Assembly (NCBI RefSeq): GCF_000226255.1
Contig: NZ_AGFG01000044.1
Span: 1-64,000 of the forward strand
From: Desulfovibrio sp. A2
Lineage (GTDB): Bacteria; Desulfobacterota; Desulfovibrionia; Desulfovibrionales; Desulfovibrionaceae
Direction of reading: 5' to 3'
DNA length: 64,000 nucleotides
The notes beneath the pieces are model-generated. The model saw only the letters and a list, made by a program, of their open reading frames with translations, made no database searches and was not told the origin of the DNA. The position numbers and the translations under genes are program-made. Each line of letters begins with the position of its first letter. Position 1 is the stretch's first letter. Shown here piece after piece: positions 8,303-17,205 of this stretch.

Positions 8303-9589
8303 TTACCAGCCCCGGCTGATGGTCTGGTCGCGCTCCGGCCCCACGGACACCAGGCTCACGCGCACGCCGGTCAGTTCCTCGATGCGGGCGATGTAGGCGC
8401 GGGTGGGCGCGGGCAGGCTTTCCCAGGTGGTGCAGCCGGTGATGTCGTCATCCCAGCCGGGCATGGTCTCGTACACCGGGGTGACGTGGGCCATGCCGTT
8501 CTGCTCCTGCGGGGCCACGGTGATGGTGGTGCCCTGATATTCGTAGGCGGTGCAGATTTTCAGTTCCTTCAGGCCCGAAAGCACGTCCAGCTTGGTCAGG
8601 GCGATGTCGGTGGGGCCGTTCAGGCGCACGGCCTCGCGCAGCACCACGGCGTCCAGCCAGCCGCAGCGGCGCTTGCGGCCCGTGGTGGCCCCGAATTCGT
8701 GCCCTTTCTGCTGCAGGTAGTCGCCGGTGTCGTTCAGCTGTTCGGTGGGGAAGGGGCCAGCGCCCACGCGGGTGGTGTACGCCTTGACGATGGCCACGAT
8801 GCGGTCGAGCCTGGTGGGCGCGACGCCGCTGCCCGCCGAGGCGTTGCCCGACACCGTGTTGGACGAGGTGACGAACGGGTAGGTGCCGTGGTCGATGTCC
8901 AGGTGGGTGCCCTGCGCGCCCTCGAACATCACGTGCTGGCCCGCGGCCCAGGCGGCCTCGATCTCTGCGGTCACGTCGGCCAGGTGCGGCACCACGCGCG
9001 GGGCCACGGCCATGATCTCGTCGAACACCGCGTCCACGGTCATGGCCTCGCCGCCGTACAGGCCCGCCAGCAGGGCGTTCTTTTCAAGCAGCGCGGCCTC
9101 GATCTTGGCGCGCAAAAGTTCCGGCATGGCAAGGTCGGCGGCGCGGATGCCGATGCGCGACATCTTGTCCTCGTAGCAGGGGCCGATGCCCCGGCCGGTG
9201 GTGCCGATCTTGGATTCGTTGGACTTGTGGCGTTCGCGGGCCACGTCCAGCGCCTTATGGTAGGGCATGATCACATGGGTCTTGCGGCTGATCATCAGCC
9301 GCGCCGGAGAAACGTCGATGTCCTTGCCGCGCAGGGTTTCCACCTCGCGACAGAACACCTCGGGGTCGAGCACCACGCCGTTGCCGATGAGGCATTTCTT
9401 GCCCGCGTGCAGGATGCCCGAAGGAATGAGGTGCAGGATGTACTGCTTCTCGCCCACCAGCACGGTGTGCCCGGCGTTGTTCCCGCCCTGGAAGCGCACG
9501 ATCACGTCGCACTTGCGGGTCAGCAGATCAACGATCTTGCCCTTGCCCTCATCGCCCCATTGGGCGCCCATCACGACCACGTTTGACAT
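8303..9589 (-). CDS. purA: Adenylosuccinate synthetase
   Basis: The 428-residue enzyme joins IMP and aspartate using GTP to make adenylosuccinate, the first committed step to AMP. Signature segments are intact: [11 protein letters not shown] (GTP loop, with catalytic Asp and Lys) at 8-18, QGGNNAGHT, STGxGxG-type [14 protein letters not shown], and [15 protein letters not shown] near 300. The ATG at 9589 follows AGGAGTGGGAA. It is monocistronic, with its own terminator and a strong palindrome just upstream (9676-9692), suggesting specific control. It complements the two purH half-genes elsewhere in the window. Confidence 0.97.
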   Translation of the reverse strand: MSNVVVMGAQWGDEGKGKIVDLLTRKCDVIVRFQGGNNAGHTVLVGEKQYILHLIPSGILHAGKKCLIGNGVVLDPEVFCREVETLRGKDIDVSPARLMISRKTHVIMPYHKALDVARERHKSNESKIGTTGRGIGPCYEDKMSRIGIRAADLAMPELLRAKIEAALLEKNALLAGLYGGEAMTVDAVFDEIMAVAPRVVPHLADVTAEIEAAWAAGQHVMFEGAQGTHLDIDHGTYPFVTSSNTVSGNASAGSGVAPTRLDRIVAIVKAYTTRVGAGPFPTEQLNDTGDYLQQKGHEFGATTGRKRRCGWLDAVVLREAVRLNGPTDIALTKLDVLSGLKELKICTAYEYQGTTITVAPQEQNGMAHVTPVYETMPGWDDDITGCTTWESLPAPTRAYIARIEELTGVRVSLVSVGPERDQTISRGW

Positions 9590-9675
9590 TTCCCACTCCT
9601 TGTGACATTGAGTGCCACCCTGCGGCCATAGGCGCTTGCCGAAGGCACGCAGAAAAGGCATCATGTCTTATACCG

Positions 9676-9692
9676 TGACTTCTTGGAAGTCA
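9676..9692. promoter_or_regulatory. Perfect 17-base palindrome between purA and the transglycosylase gene
   Basis: TGACTTCTTGGAAGTCA consists of two 7-base arms around a 3-base centre. It lies 87 bases upstream of the purA start, in the 378-base interval between divergent genes. The size and symmetry fit an operator for a dimeric repressor; which one is unknown. The rest of the interval (9693-9967) is GC-rich, with no gene or clear hairpin terminator. Confidence 0.5.
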
Positions 9693-9967
9693 ACGAAACT
9701 GCTGTCGATCCGGCATCGGCGGCAAAAAATCGCCCGCACGCGGACACGCAGGAACCTTTCGGCCGGGCCAAGGCCCCCGAAAAACGGCGCGCAGCGCCGC
9801 CCCCGCAACGCCGCACAACCCACGGCCCGACGGCCACCCCCGCGCACGGAAGCCCGGCCCGCCACAGGCGCACGCCCCTTCCGCCCCCCGACAGCACCGG
9901 CCTTCGCGCACCCGGCCACGCATCTTCTCCGCCTCGCCGCTCTCCCCCCGTCGGTCCACCGTAGCCC

Positions 9968-11629
9968 ATGCACGATCATATCTTCACCACCAGGGAACGC
10001 TTCGCGCTGTTCGGCCTCGCCATTGCCCAGGCGTTCCTGCTGCTGCTCATCCTGCTGCCCGCGCCCCGCCATTCCGAGGTGCTGCGCGTGGCCGCCCCCG
10101 CCCGCGAGCGCGTGCAGACGCGCCTTTCGCCCTACGGCCCCGGATTCGAACAGGAACTGCTGACCGCCTTCTGCACCCGCTACGGCTACGAACTGCGCTG
10201 GGTGAAGGCCGACGACCGGGCCGAGGCCCTGCGCCTGGTGGCCGACGGCTACGCCGACGTGGCCGTGGGCTTTGGCGCGGTTCCCGGCGAGGACGGCGAA
10301 TCCCAACCCGGTCCGGCCGCGCTCGACGCGACTTACGGTGACGGCGCGGCGCCCCCGGCCCCCGACATTGCCGAAGCCTCCATGGCCGACACGGACGGTA
10401 CCCCCGGCTTCACCCTGGCCGCACTGCTGGCCCGGCTTGCATCGGGCGCGGACAAGGCCCCGCCCTCCGGCCTGGTGGCCAGCCCCGCCTATGACCATGC
10501 CCGTCCGGTGCTGGTGCGCTGGTCCGAGTTGGACCCCGCCACTCCTGCCAACGCCGTGGACCGCGACGGGGGCGACGCCCTGTCCGGCGACGGCCTGCGC
10601 TCGGCCTTGCTGCTGACCAGTTGGGAAACGCCCGGCGGCCCCGTTTTGCCGAGGCTGCTGCACCCCGCCGGAGGCCCGGCCACCGCGCCCGGCACCCAGC
10701 CCACCGCCAGCCCCGACGCCACCGACGCCCCTCGGCACGCGGTGATCGACGGCGACACCTGGCGGCTGTGGCAGCCCTTCGTGGCCGAGCCCACGGCGGG
10801 TCGGGCCACGGGCAAGCCTCTCTCCTACCGCTGGCACTGGCGCGGCGACGACGCCACCCTGGCCCCCCGGCTGGCCGAATTCTGGCGCGAGCGCATGGCC
10901 CCGGCAGACACCCTGCTGGACGACCTGACCGAACGCTACTTCGGCTTTCTGCCCGAATCGCTGGGCATGCCCGACGACGGCGAATATGCTGGACCGGTGG
11001 ACATCTTCGACCTGATGGACCTGATGACCGTGGTGGCCGAAAAACTGCCCAACCACGCCCCCGCCATCAGCCGCGCGGCCGCGCAAAGCGGCATCGACCC
11101 GCTGCTGCTTTCCGCCGTGATCTTTCAGGAATCGCGCTTCGACACGTCCGCCCGCAGCAAGACCGGGGTGCGCGGCATCATGCAGCTTACCCAGAGCACG
11201 GCCCTGCTGCTGAAGGTGAACCGCATGAACCCCAGCCAGTCCATCCGGGGCGGGGCGCGCTACCTGCGCATGCTGTGGGAAAGCCTGGACGACCTGAACC
11301 TGGACCCGTGGGACCGCTGGTTCTTCACCCTGGCCGCCTTCAACCAGGGGCCGGGGCACCTGCGCGACGCCATCAAGCTCAACCAGGACCTCGGCGGCAC
11401 CGGCCGCACCTGGCGCGAACTGAAGGACACCTTTCCCAAACTGGCGCGGCCCCGCTACCACGTCCGCACCCGGTACGGGTACTGTCGTGGCTACGAGGCC
11501 GTGGCGTTCGTGGAAAGCGTGCGCTACTACTATTACATACTCAACGGGCTAGTCGCCCTCTCGCGGCCGGAAGCTGAGCACCTTGCGCCGCTTCTGGGCA
11601 CCGTTCCCGTCCGCTGGCCCTCCGTCTAG
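9968..11629 (+). CDS. Membrane-anchored lytic transglycosylase with solute-binding-like domain (MltF type)
   Basis: The 553-residue protein has one N-terminal membrane segment (about 13-31). A periplasmic substrate-binding-protein-like region follows (EVLRVAAPARERVQT, then YADVAVGFGAVPG). The C-terminal third is an SLT lysozyme-like domain with catalytic Glu in FQESRFDTSARSKTGVRGIM, followed by GGARYLRMLW and AAFNQGPGHL. It should cleave peptidoglycan with formation of 1,6-anhydro ends. The binding-like domain is interrupted by a long Ala/Pro/Asp-rich insertion (about residues 95-130). The MltF-type order is clear, although the sequence is divergent. Its 3-prime end overlaps the converging minus-strand gene by 81 bases. 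Confidence 0.85.
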   Translation: MHDHIFTTRERFALFGLAIAQAFLLLLILLPAPRHSEVLRVAAPARERVQTRLSPYGPGFEQELLTAFCTRYGYELRWVKADDRAEALRLVADGYADVAVGFGAVPGEDGESQPGPAALDATYGDGAAPPAPDIAEASMADTDGTPGFTLAALLARLASGADKAPPSGLVASPAYDHARPVLVRWSELDPATPANAVDRDGGDALSGDGLRSALLLTSWETPGGPVLPRLLHPAGGPATAPGTQPTASPDATDAPRHAVIDGDTWRLWQPFVAEPTAGRATGKPLSYRWHWRGDDATLAPRLAEFWRERMAPADTLLDDLTERYFGFLPESLGMPDDGEYAGPVDIFDLMDLMTVVAEKLPNHAPAISRAAAQSGIDPLLLSAVIFQESRFDTSARSKTGVRGIMQLTQSTALLLKVNRMNPSQSIRGGARYLRMLWESLDDLNLDPWDRWFFTLAAFNQGPGHLRDAIKLNQDLGGTGRTWRELKDTFPKLARPRYHVRTRYGYCRGYEAVAFVESVRYYYYILNGLVALSRPEAEHLAPLLGTVPVRWPSV

Positions 11630-11926
11630 GGCGGGGTCGTCCTTGTCCGCCCCGGATCCGGGCACCGGCTCGAGGTTGAAGGCCATGCGCGGCGGAACCC
11701 CCACGGGTTCGCCCTCGGGCCGGGCCGCCGCGGCCCAGTGGTGGTTGAAGAGCTGGTTCTTCCAGCGCACCGCCTGGATCAGGCAGAGCACCAGCGACGC
11801 CTCTTCCCACCGCGTGGTGGGCTCGAAGCGGTCCACCACGGCGGCGTAGCGGTCCCACAGCGACATCAGCGACGCCTCGTCGTAGGCGTTCAGTTGCTGT
11901 GCCAGCTTTTGCAGCATGCGCTCCAT
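11549..11926 (-). CDS. Conserved hypothetical protein
   Basis: The 125-residue protein has a helical N-terminal two-thirds rich in Trp and Leu (LAQQLNAYDEASLMSLWDRY, then RWEEASLVLCLIQAVRWKNQ) and a disordered polar C-terminus. I recall similar small proteins in Desulfovibrionales but no function. An AAGGAG motif precedes the ATG by nine bases, and the conserved block is in the part that does not overlap the transglycosylase gene. The overlap with that gene is tail to tail. It could regulate an unknown partner; nothing in the context says more. Confidence 0.65.
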   Translation of the reverse strand: MERMLQKLAQQLNAYDEASLMSLWDRYAAVVDRFEPTTRWEEASLVLCLIQAVRWKNQLFNHHWAAAARPEGEPVGVPPRMAFNLEPVPGSGADKDDPALDGGPADGNGAQKRRKVLSFRPREGD

Positions 11927-12295
11927 GGGGTCATCGCTCCTTCATGCGGGGTGGTGTGGGGGCGGCCGGGACGCCGATGCGTCCGCGCTATTGCAGTGGC
12001 CGCGCCGTGCCTCGCAGGCTACGCCAATCCGGATGCCGGTTCAAATGGAAATTGCCCGCCCTTGCGGGCTGTGCTAGCATTCCCGCTGTCGCAGCCCGGA
12101 AGGCGACCGCGCCCCGCCCCGTGGCGGGGCGTTGCGCATGCCGCAGCAGTTTCCGCCCCCGATAACGTCCTTTCCGCCCGGCCTCGCCGCCGGGCGCAGG
12201 CCCGCCGTACCCGGCACGCCGCACCCGGCCGCAGTCCTGCCGCCCCGGATGCGCCCCGCGTGGCCGGGCCGCGCCGCCCCTTGCCGGAGCCCGTC
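11927..12295. promoter_or_regulatory. Leader and candidate promoter of the AICAR formyltransferase gene
   Basis: A candidate sigma-70 promoter TTGCCC-N17-TAGCAT lies at 12052-12080 (+), which would give a leader of about 200 bases. A hairpin with a 9-bp stem (CGCCCCGCC with GGCGGGGCG, 12110-12131) lies in that leader and could act in attenuation. The remaining sequence is GC-rich and shows no gene. Confidence 0.35.
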
Positions 12296-13588
12296 ATGAC
12301 TTCGCCGAAGCCCGCCAGCCTCAAGGACATGTACCGCACCCTTCAGGACGATCCGTTTCCGGATTCCCTTACCCTGACGCTGGGCGACACCACCCTGACC
12401 TACCGCAAGCGCACCTGGACCATCGACGGTGAACGCAAGGGCCTGCGCTACGGCGAAAACCCCGACCAGCCCGCCGCCCTGTACGAACTGGCCGAAGGCG
12501 GCCTGACCCTTGGCGGCGTGGCCTTTCGCGCGGCCGGGCAGGGGCTTGTCTCGGCCATCGCCGAAGAACACATGGTGCAGGCGGGCAAGCACCCCGGCAA
12601 GACCAACCTGACCGACGTGGACAACGGGGTGAACATCCTGCAGTACCTGGCCGCGCGCCCCGCCGCCGTGATCCTGAAGCACAACAACCCCTGCGGGGCC
12701 GCCTGGTCGGACGCGGGCGTGGCCGACGCGCTGGACAAGGCCTACCGGTGCGACCGCATCGCCGCCTTCGGCGGGGCCGTGGTGGTCAACCGCCCGCTGG
12801 ACCGCGCCGCCGGCGAACTCATCGCCGCCAACTACTTCGAGGTGGTGGCCGCGCCCGACTTCGAACCCGGTGTGCTGGAGCTACTGCAAACCCGCAAGAA
12901 CCTGCGCATCCTGCGCATGCCCGGCCTGGCCAAGCTCGAACATTTCGCCGACGCGCCGTTCCTGGACATCAAGAGCCTGACCGACGGCGGCATGGTCATC
13001 CAGCATTCGTTCCGCAACCGCATCCGCACCGTGGCGGACTTTTTGCCCGCCGAAGCCACCAGCAAGGACGGCGTCACCGTCACCGCCCGCGCCCCCTCGA
13101 AGCAGGAGGCCGACGACCTGCTGTTCGCCTGGGCCGTGGAATCGGGCGTCACGTCCAACTCGGTCATCTTCGTGCGGGGCGGGGCCACCGTGGCCATCGG
13201 CACCGGCGAACAGGACCGGGTGGGCTGCGTGGAACTGGCCATCCACAAGGCCTACACCAAGTACGCAGACTCCCTGGCCTTCGCCGCGCACAACTGCTCA
13301 CTGTACGACCTGAAGCAAAAGGCGGCCAGCGACCCGGCCCTGGCCGACTCGCTGGCCGACATCGAGCGCCGCACCCGCGACGAGCGCGGCGGCCTGCCCG
13401 GCACCGTGCTGGTCTCCGACGGGTTCTTCCCCTTCCGCGACGGCGTGGACGTGGCCCTGGCCCAGGGCGTCGCCGCCATCGCCCAGCCCGGCGGCTCGAT
13501 GCGCGACCACGAAGTGATCATGGCCGTGAACGAGGCCAGCCCGCAGGTGGCCATGGTTTTTACGGGACAACGGTCTTTTAAGCACTAG
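12296..13588 (+). CDS. purH: Stand-alone AICAR formyltransferase (C-terminal half of PurH)
   Basis: The 430-residue protein covers only the transformylase part of the usual bifunctional PurH. It transfers the formyl group of 10-formyl-THF to AICAR to give FAICAR. The catalytic signature ILKHNNPCGAA (Lys-His pair with NPCG) is at about 125-135. SNSVIFVRGGATVAIGTGEQ and the C-terminal SDGFFPFRDGVD and QPGGSMRD segments are typical of the family. The IMP cyclohydrolase domain is absent here and is encoded separately at 33273-33872. The start at 12296 has GGAG eight bases upstream. It is monocistronic and followed by a long terminator. Confidence 0.93.
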   Translation: MTSPKPASLKDMYRTLQDDPFPDSLTLTLGDTTLTYRKRTWTIDGERKGLRYGENPDQPAALYELAEGGLTLGGVAFRAAGQGLVSAIAEEHMVQAGKHPGKTNLTDVDNGVNILQYLAARPAAVILKHNNPCGAAWSDAGVADALDKAYRCDRIAAFGGAVVVNRPLDRAAGELIAANYFEVVAAPDFEPGVLELLQTRKNLRILRMPGLAKLEHFADAPFLDIKSLTDGGMVIQHSFRNRIRTVADFLPAEATSKDGVTVTARAPSKQEADDLLFAWAVESGVTSNSVIFVRGGATVAIGTGEQDRVGCVELAIHKAYTKYADSLAFAAHNCSLYDLKQKAASDPALADSLADIERRTRDERGGLPGTVLVSDGFFPFRDGVDVALAQGVAAIAQPGGSMRDHEVIMAVNEASPQVAMVFTGQRSFKH

Positions 13589-13610
13589 AAACTCCAGCAA
13601 TAAGAGATAG

Positions 13611-13647
13611 CGGGGAGGGGACCCTTTAAAAAGGGGCTCCCTCCCCG
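13611..13647 (+). terminator. Long two-part terminator hairpin
   Basis: The outer stem CGGGGAGGG/CCCTCCCCG encloses an inner stem CCCTTT/AAAGGG, so the whole element folds on itself. A T-rich tract follows at 13664-13676. The same architecture occurs at 50706-50744. Confidence 0.75.
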
Positions 13648-13869
13648 AACCCCTCCCCCCCAAACTTTTTGTTTTGTAGTCGGGCAACACCACGCCCTCC
13701 TGCCTCCTCCTCTACGGAGGCCGATAGGTTCCTGGGCTCGTCTGAAATTGCCTTTCTTCCTTATACCCCGCAGCGGTCTTCCGCTGCGGGTGGCTGGTGC
13801 GGGGGCGATGCAAGGAATTACGAGTTGTTGTGGCCGGGCAAGGCGGCGCGCGATTTTCGCGCGGAGATC

Positions 13870-14018
13870 GGCAGCCGTTAGGCGAGCGCAACGCGCGAGC
13901 CTTACGGATGGCGAAAGCAGCGCTGTACCGGCGTACGTGAGCAGCGAAAATCAAGCGCCAACGCAGCCCGGCCCAAAAAGGCGGCAGCCGTTAGGCGAGC
14001 TTGCGAGCCTTACGGATG
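13870..14018. repeat. Direct repeat pair with internal hairpins
   Basis: Two copies (13870-13910 and 13983-14018) start with GGCAGCCGTTAGGCGAGC and end with GCGAGCCTTACGGATG. Each copy is itself an imperfect inverted repeat (CCGTTAGGC against GCCTTACGG). They lie in the 535-base gene-free stretch 13589-14123. The rest of that stretch (a CGCAGCGG...CCGCTGCG hairpin at about 13770-13790 and mixed sequence) shows no reading frame I can support. The element looks like a dispersed intergenic repeat rather than an insertion sequence, as there is no transposase. Confidence 0.6.
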
Positions 14019-14123
14019 ACGTCCGCAACGCGCGGATTCCGCAAGCAGCGCACCCGCGCTGACAGGGCGCACCGACGCTAACGCACCTTCTCCAGCCTCA
14101 CCGACACAAACCAAGCGGGAAAC

Positions 14124-16331
14124 ATGGCGGCTCCATCCGGCATCGTGCGCTACCCCGGCCCGGGGTGCATCGTGGAATTCATGCAGGGCAACCGCCCCAT
14201 TACGGCCTGGGTGCTCGAAGAGCAGGCAGGCAAGCTGCGCCTGCTGCTCGCCAACCGCCGCGAAACCAAACTCACCACCAACCGCCTGCTGCCCTGGTCC
14301 GGCCCAGTCTACTCCGGCGAATACGGCCGCCAACAGATCATCGACCTGCTGGAACTGCACCGCCAGCGTCGCGACGACCGCGAAACCACGCTCGACCCGC
14401 TGGACCTCTGGACCCTGGCCCAGGGCGAGGTGGACCGCGCCTCGCTGGAATGGTTCGCGGAACTCCTGTGGGAATCCCCCGAGGTGGACGATCTCGCCGC
14501 CCTGGGCCGCGCCATGCTGGCTTGCAAGACCCACTTCAAGTTCCAGCCGCCCGACTTCGAGGTGTACACCGCCGAAAAGGTGGACGCCCGCATGGCCGAG
14601 CAGGAGGCCACCCGCCAGCGCGAAGCCCTGGTGGCCGCCGGACACGAATTCGTGCGCATCCTGTGGGACGTGCACTCGCGCCGCCGCACCCTGCCGCCGG
14701 AAACCTCGCCGGAGCGCCCCGCCCCGGACATCGCCGAACAGCTGGCCGCGCTGGTCATGACCCGCCTGGCCGACCCGGACGACCACGACTCCGAGGCGGT
14801 CTGGAAGCAGGTGACCAAGGGCCTGCCCGACGACCCGCACCTGGCCCTGCACCTGGCCAAAACCTGGGGCCTTGTGCCGGAACACCACAACTTCTGGATG
14901 GATCGCGCGGGCTACGACCCCGGCAACGCCTGGGCCGCCAGCCATGCGGACGACATCGCCGCCTTGCGCGCGGCCGTGGAGTCCGCCCGGCGCGAACCGC
15001 TGGCCACGCCGTTCGTCTCCATAGATTCGGCCACCACCCGCGACATCGACGACGCCTTCCACATCGAGCCGCGCGGCGACGGAGGCTTTCGCCTGTGGCT
15101 GGCCCTGGCCTGCCCGGCCCTGGCCTGGCCCTACGGCAGCGAACTGGACAAGGCGGTGCTGCGCCGCGCCACCAGCATCTACCTGCCGGAAGCCACCCAC
15201 CACATGCTGCCCGAGGAACTGGGCACCGGCTTCTTCAGCCTGCTGGCCGGGCAAGACCGGCCAGCGCTGGTGCTGACCATGGAAGTGGCCCCGGACGGCG
15301 AATTGCAATCCTGCGTGCCCAGTGGCGCGTGGGTGCGCCTTGCCGCCAACCTCACCTATGACGCCTGCGAGGCATGCCTGGCCGCCGCGGCCCCGCCCGA
15401 GGCGGCCCCGAACCCCGACGACGACCTGCTGGCGGCCATGTTGGCGGGCGATGCGGACGCCACGGACGACGCAGGCGACGCCACCGCCGCGCCCATCCCC
15501 CTGCCGGACAACGCGGCCGCGCCCCATGCGGAGCAACTGGCCGTGGCCGACAGGCTGGCCCGCGCGCTGCAATCCCACCGCATCGGACGCGGGGCGGTGA
15601 TCATCGAACGCGACGATCCGAAAGTGACATTGTCCGGCGAGGGCGCGGCCACCGTCGTGGAGATCGTGGACCAGCCCGCCGCGCCGCGCAGCCAGTCCAT
15701 CGTGGCCGAGATGATGATCCTCGCCAACGCCGGGGTGGCTCGCTGGGCCGGGGAAAACCGCGTGGCCCTGCTGCACCGCACCCAGGACGTGGGCATCCCC
15801 CGCGAATACGCCGGGGTGTGGCGCGCGCCGCACGAGGTGGCGCGGGTGGTCAAGGCCCTGGCCTCGTCCCTGCTGGAAACCTCGCCCCGGCCCCACGCGG
15901 GCATCGGGGTGCCCGCGTACAGCCCGGTCACCTCGCCGCTGCGCCGCTACCCCGACCTGATCAACGAAACCCAGGTGCTGCACGCCCTGGCCACCGGGCA
16001 GGGCCGCTGGACCCGCGAGGAACTGGACGCCATGCTGCCCCTGCTGAACGCCCGGCTGGACGCGGCGGGCCAAGTGCAGCGTTTTCGCCCGCGCTACTGG
16101 AAGCTGCTGCATTTTCGCCAGAAGGGCGACAAGACATGGTGGTCCGCCGTGGTCACCGAAGAAAACGACGCCTTCGTCACCGTCAGCCTGCCGCGCGAGC
16201 AGCTGTTTTTGCGCGGGCGGCGCGCCACATTCGGCGACAAGGTGAATCCCGGCCAGCACTTCCGGGTGCGGGTGGGCAAGATCCATCCGCTGAACAACGA
16301 AATCCAGATACTGGACGCGGAAGAAGAGTGA
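14124..16331 (+). CDS. RNB-domain exoribonuclease (RNase II/R family)
   Basis: The 735-residue protein should degrade RNA from the 3-prime end. The catalytic core SIDSATTRDIDDAFHIEP (about 300-317) carries the clustered Asp residues that bind magnesium. The family motif TSPLRRYPDLINETQ is present near 597-611. A beta-rich N-terminal region (IVRYPGPGCIVEFMQGN) resembles the winged/cold-shock-like entry of this family. A low-complexity acidic insertion (about 425-460) splits the RNB domain. The C-terminal about 60 residues look like a short OB-type RNA-binding part. It is not close enough to assign as rnb or rnr. It probably begins a transcript running into plsY and thrC. Confidence 0.88.
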   Translation: MAAPSGIVRYPGPGCIVEFMQGNRPITAWVLEEQAGKLRLLLANRRETKLTTNRLLPWSGPVYSGEYGRQQIIDLLELHRQRRDDRETTLDPLDLWTLAQGEVDRASLEWFAELLWESPEVDDLAALGRAMLACKTHFKFQPPDFEVYTAEKVDARMAEQEATRQREALVAAGHEFVRILWDVHSRRRTLPPETSPERPAPDIAEQLAALVMTRLADPDDHDSEAVWKQVTKGLPDDPHLALHLAKTWGLVPEHHNFWMDRAGYDPGNAWAASHADDIAALRAAVESARREPLATPFVSIDSATTRDIDDAFHIEPRGDGGFRLWLALACPALAWPYGSELDKAVLRRATSIYLPEATHHMLPEELGTGFFSLLAGQDRPALVLTMEVAPDGELQSCVPSGAWVRLAANLTYDACEACLAAAAPPEAAPNPDDDLLAAMLAGDADATDDAGDATAAPIPLPDNAAAPHAEQLAVADRLARALQSHRIGRGAVIIERDDPKVTLSGEGAATVVEIVDQPAAPRSQSIVAEMMILANAGVARWAGENRVALLHRTQDVGIPREYAGVWRAPHEVARVVKALASSLLETSPRPHAGIGVPAYSPVTSPLRRYPDLINETQVLHALATGQGRWTREELDAMLPLLNARLDAAGQVQRFRPRYWKLLHFRQKGDKTWWSAVVTEENDAFVTVSLPREQLFLRGRRATFGDKVNPGQHFRVRVGKIHPLNNEIQILDAEEE

Positions 16332-16430
16332 CGGCATTGTGGCCCGGCGCGGCCCGCGTTGCGGCCAGGACGGCACTCCGGTCCGCGACGCCATTCACCC
16401 CACCCGCCAGCCCCCGCAGGAGGCACGACC

Positions 16431-17117
16431 ATGGGTAACCTGCTTTGGATCGCCATCGCCTACGTCATGGGCTCCATCCCCTTCGGGCTGGTGTTCGCCC
16501 GCACCTTCTGCGGGGTGGACCCGCGCACCGGCGGCAGCCGCAACGTGGGGGCCACCAACGTGGCCCGGCTGTGCGGCACCAAGTGGGGCGTGGCCACCCT
16601 GGTCTGCGACGCGCTGAAGGGCGCGCTGCCCGTGGCCATCGCCCTGTCGTTCAGCGATTCCACGTTCTTCCACAGCCTGACGGCGCTGGCCGCCCTGCTG
16701 GGGCACCTGCATTCCTGCTTCCTGGGCTTCAAGGGGGGCAAGGCGGTGGCCACCACGGTGGGCGTGTTCATTCCGCTGGCCTTCTGGCAGCTGGTGCTGG
16801 CGGGCATTGCCTGCATCGCGGTCATCTGGCGCTCCGGCTTCGTCTCGCTGGGTTCGCTGACCCTGGTCACGGCCCTGCCGGTGTTCCTGCTGGTGTACGG
16901 CAAGTGGAAGCTGCTGCCCCTGGCGCTGGTGGTCATGGCCCTGGTGTACTGGAGCCACCGCGAGAACATCGGGCGGCTGGCGCGCGGCGAGGAAAAGCCC
17001 TGGCAGAAGAAGCACCACGATGCGGCGCCCACCGGCTGCGCGGCTGACGACGCGACCACCCCCTGCGGGTGCGGCTGCGCCGCGCACGGCGAACCCGGCG
17101 CCACCCCGGAAAAGTAG
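16431..17117 (+). CDS. plsY: Glycerol-3-phosphate acyltransferase PlsY
   Basis: The 228-residue inner-membrane protein uses acyl phosphate to acylate glycerol-3-phosphate, the first step of phospholipid synthesis. Motifs are intact: [24 protein letters not shown] (phosphate loop region) and [20 protein letters not shown]. About five membrane segments are visible. The start at 16431 has GCAGGAGG nine bases upstream. Unusually, the cytosolic tail extends about 35 residues beyond the normal end and contains four Cys, including PCGCGC. This could bind metal but is not part of the known enzyme. Confidence 0.95.
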   Translation: MGNLLWIAIAYVMGSIPFGLVFARTFCGVDPRTGGSRNVGATNVARLCGTKWGVATLVCDALKGALPVAIALSFSDSTFFHSLTALAALLGHLHSCFLGFKGGKAVATTVGVFIPLAFWQLVLAGIACIAVIWRSGFVSLGSLTLVTALPVFLLVYGKWKLLPLALVVMALVYWSHRENIGRLARGEEKPWQKKHHDAAPTGCAADDATTPCGCGCAAHGEPGATPEK

Positions 17118-17205
17118 CTTTCACGGCGCCGCCCCGGCTCTGTCGCCGGTGCCACGGCATGGCGCCACAACTGCTGCATTGCACGATTTCAAGGAGACCG
17201 GCCCC

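Noticed and set aside
13589..14123. Insertion sequence or transposon remnant
   Set aside because: There are repeats but no transposase frame, no terminal inverted repeats and no target duplication.
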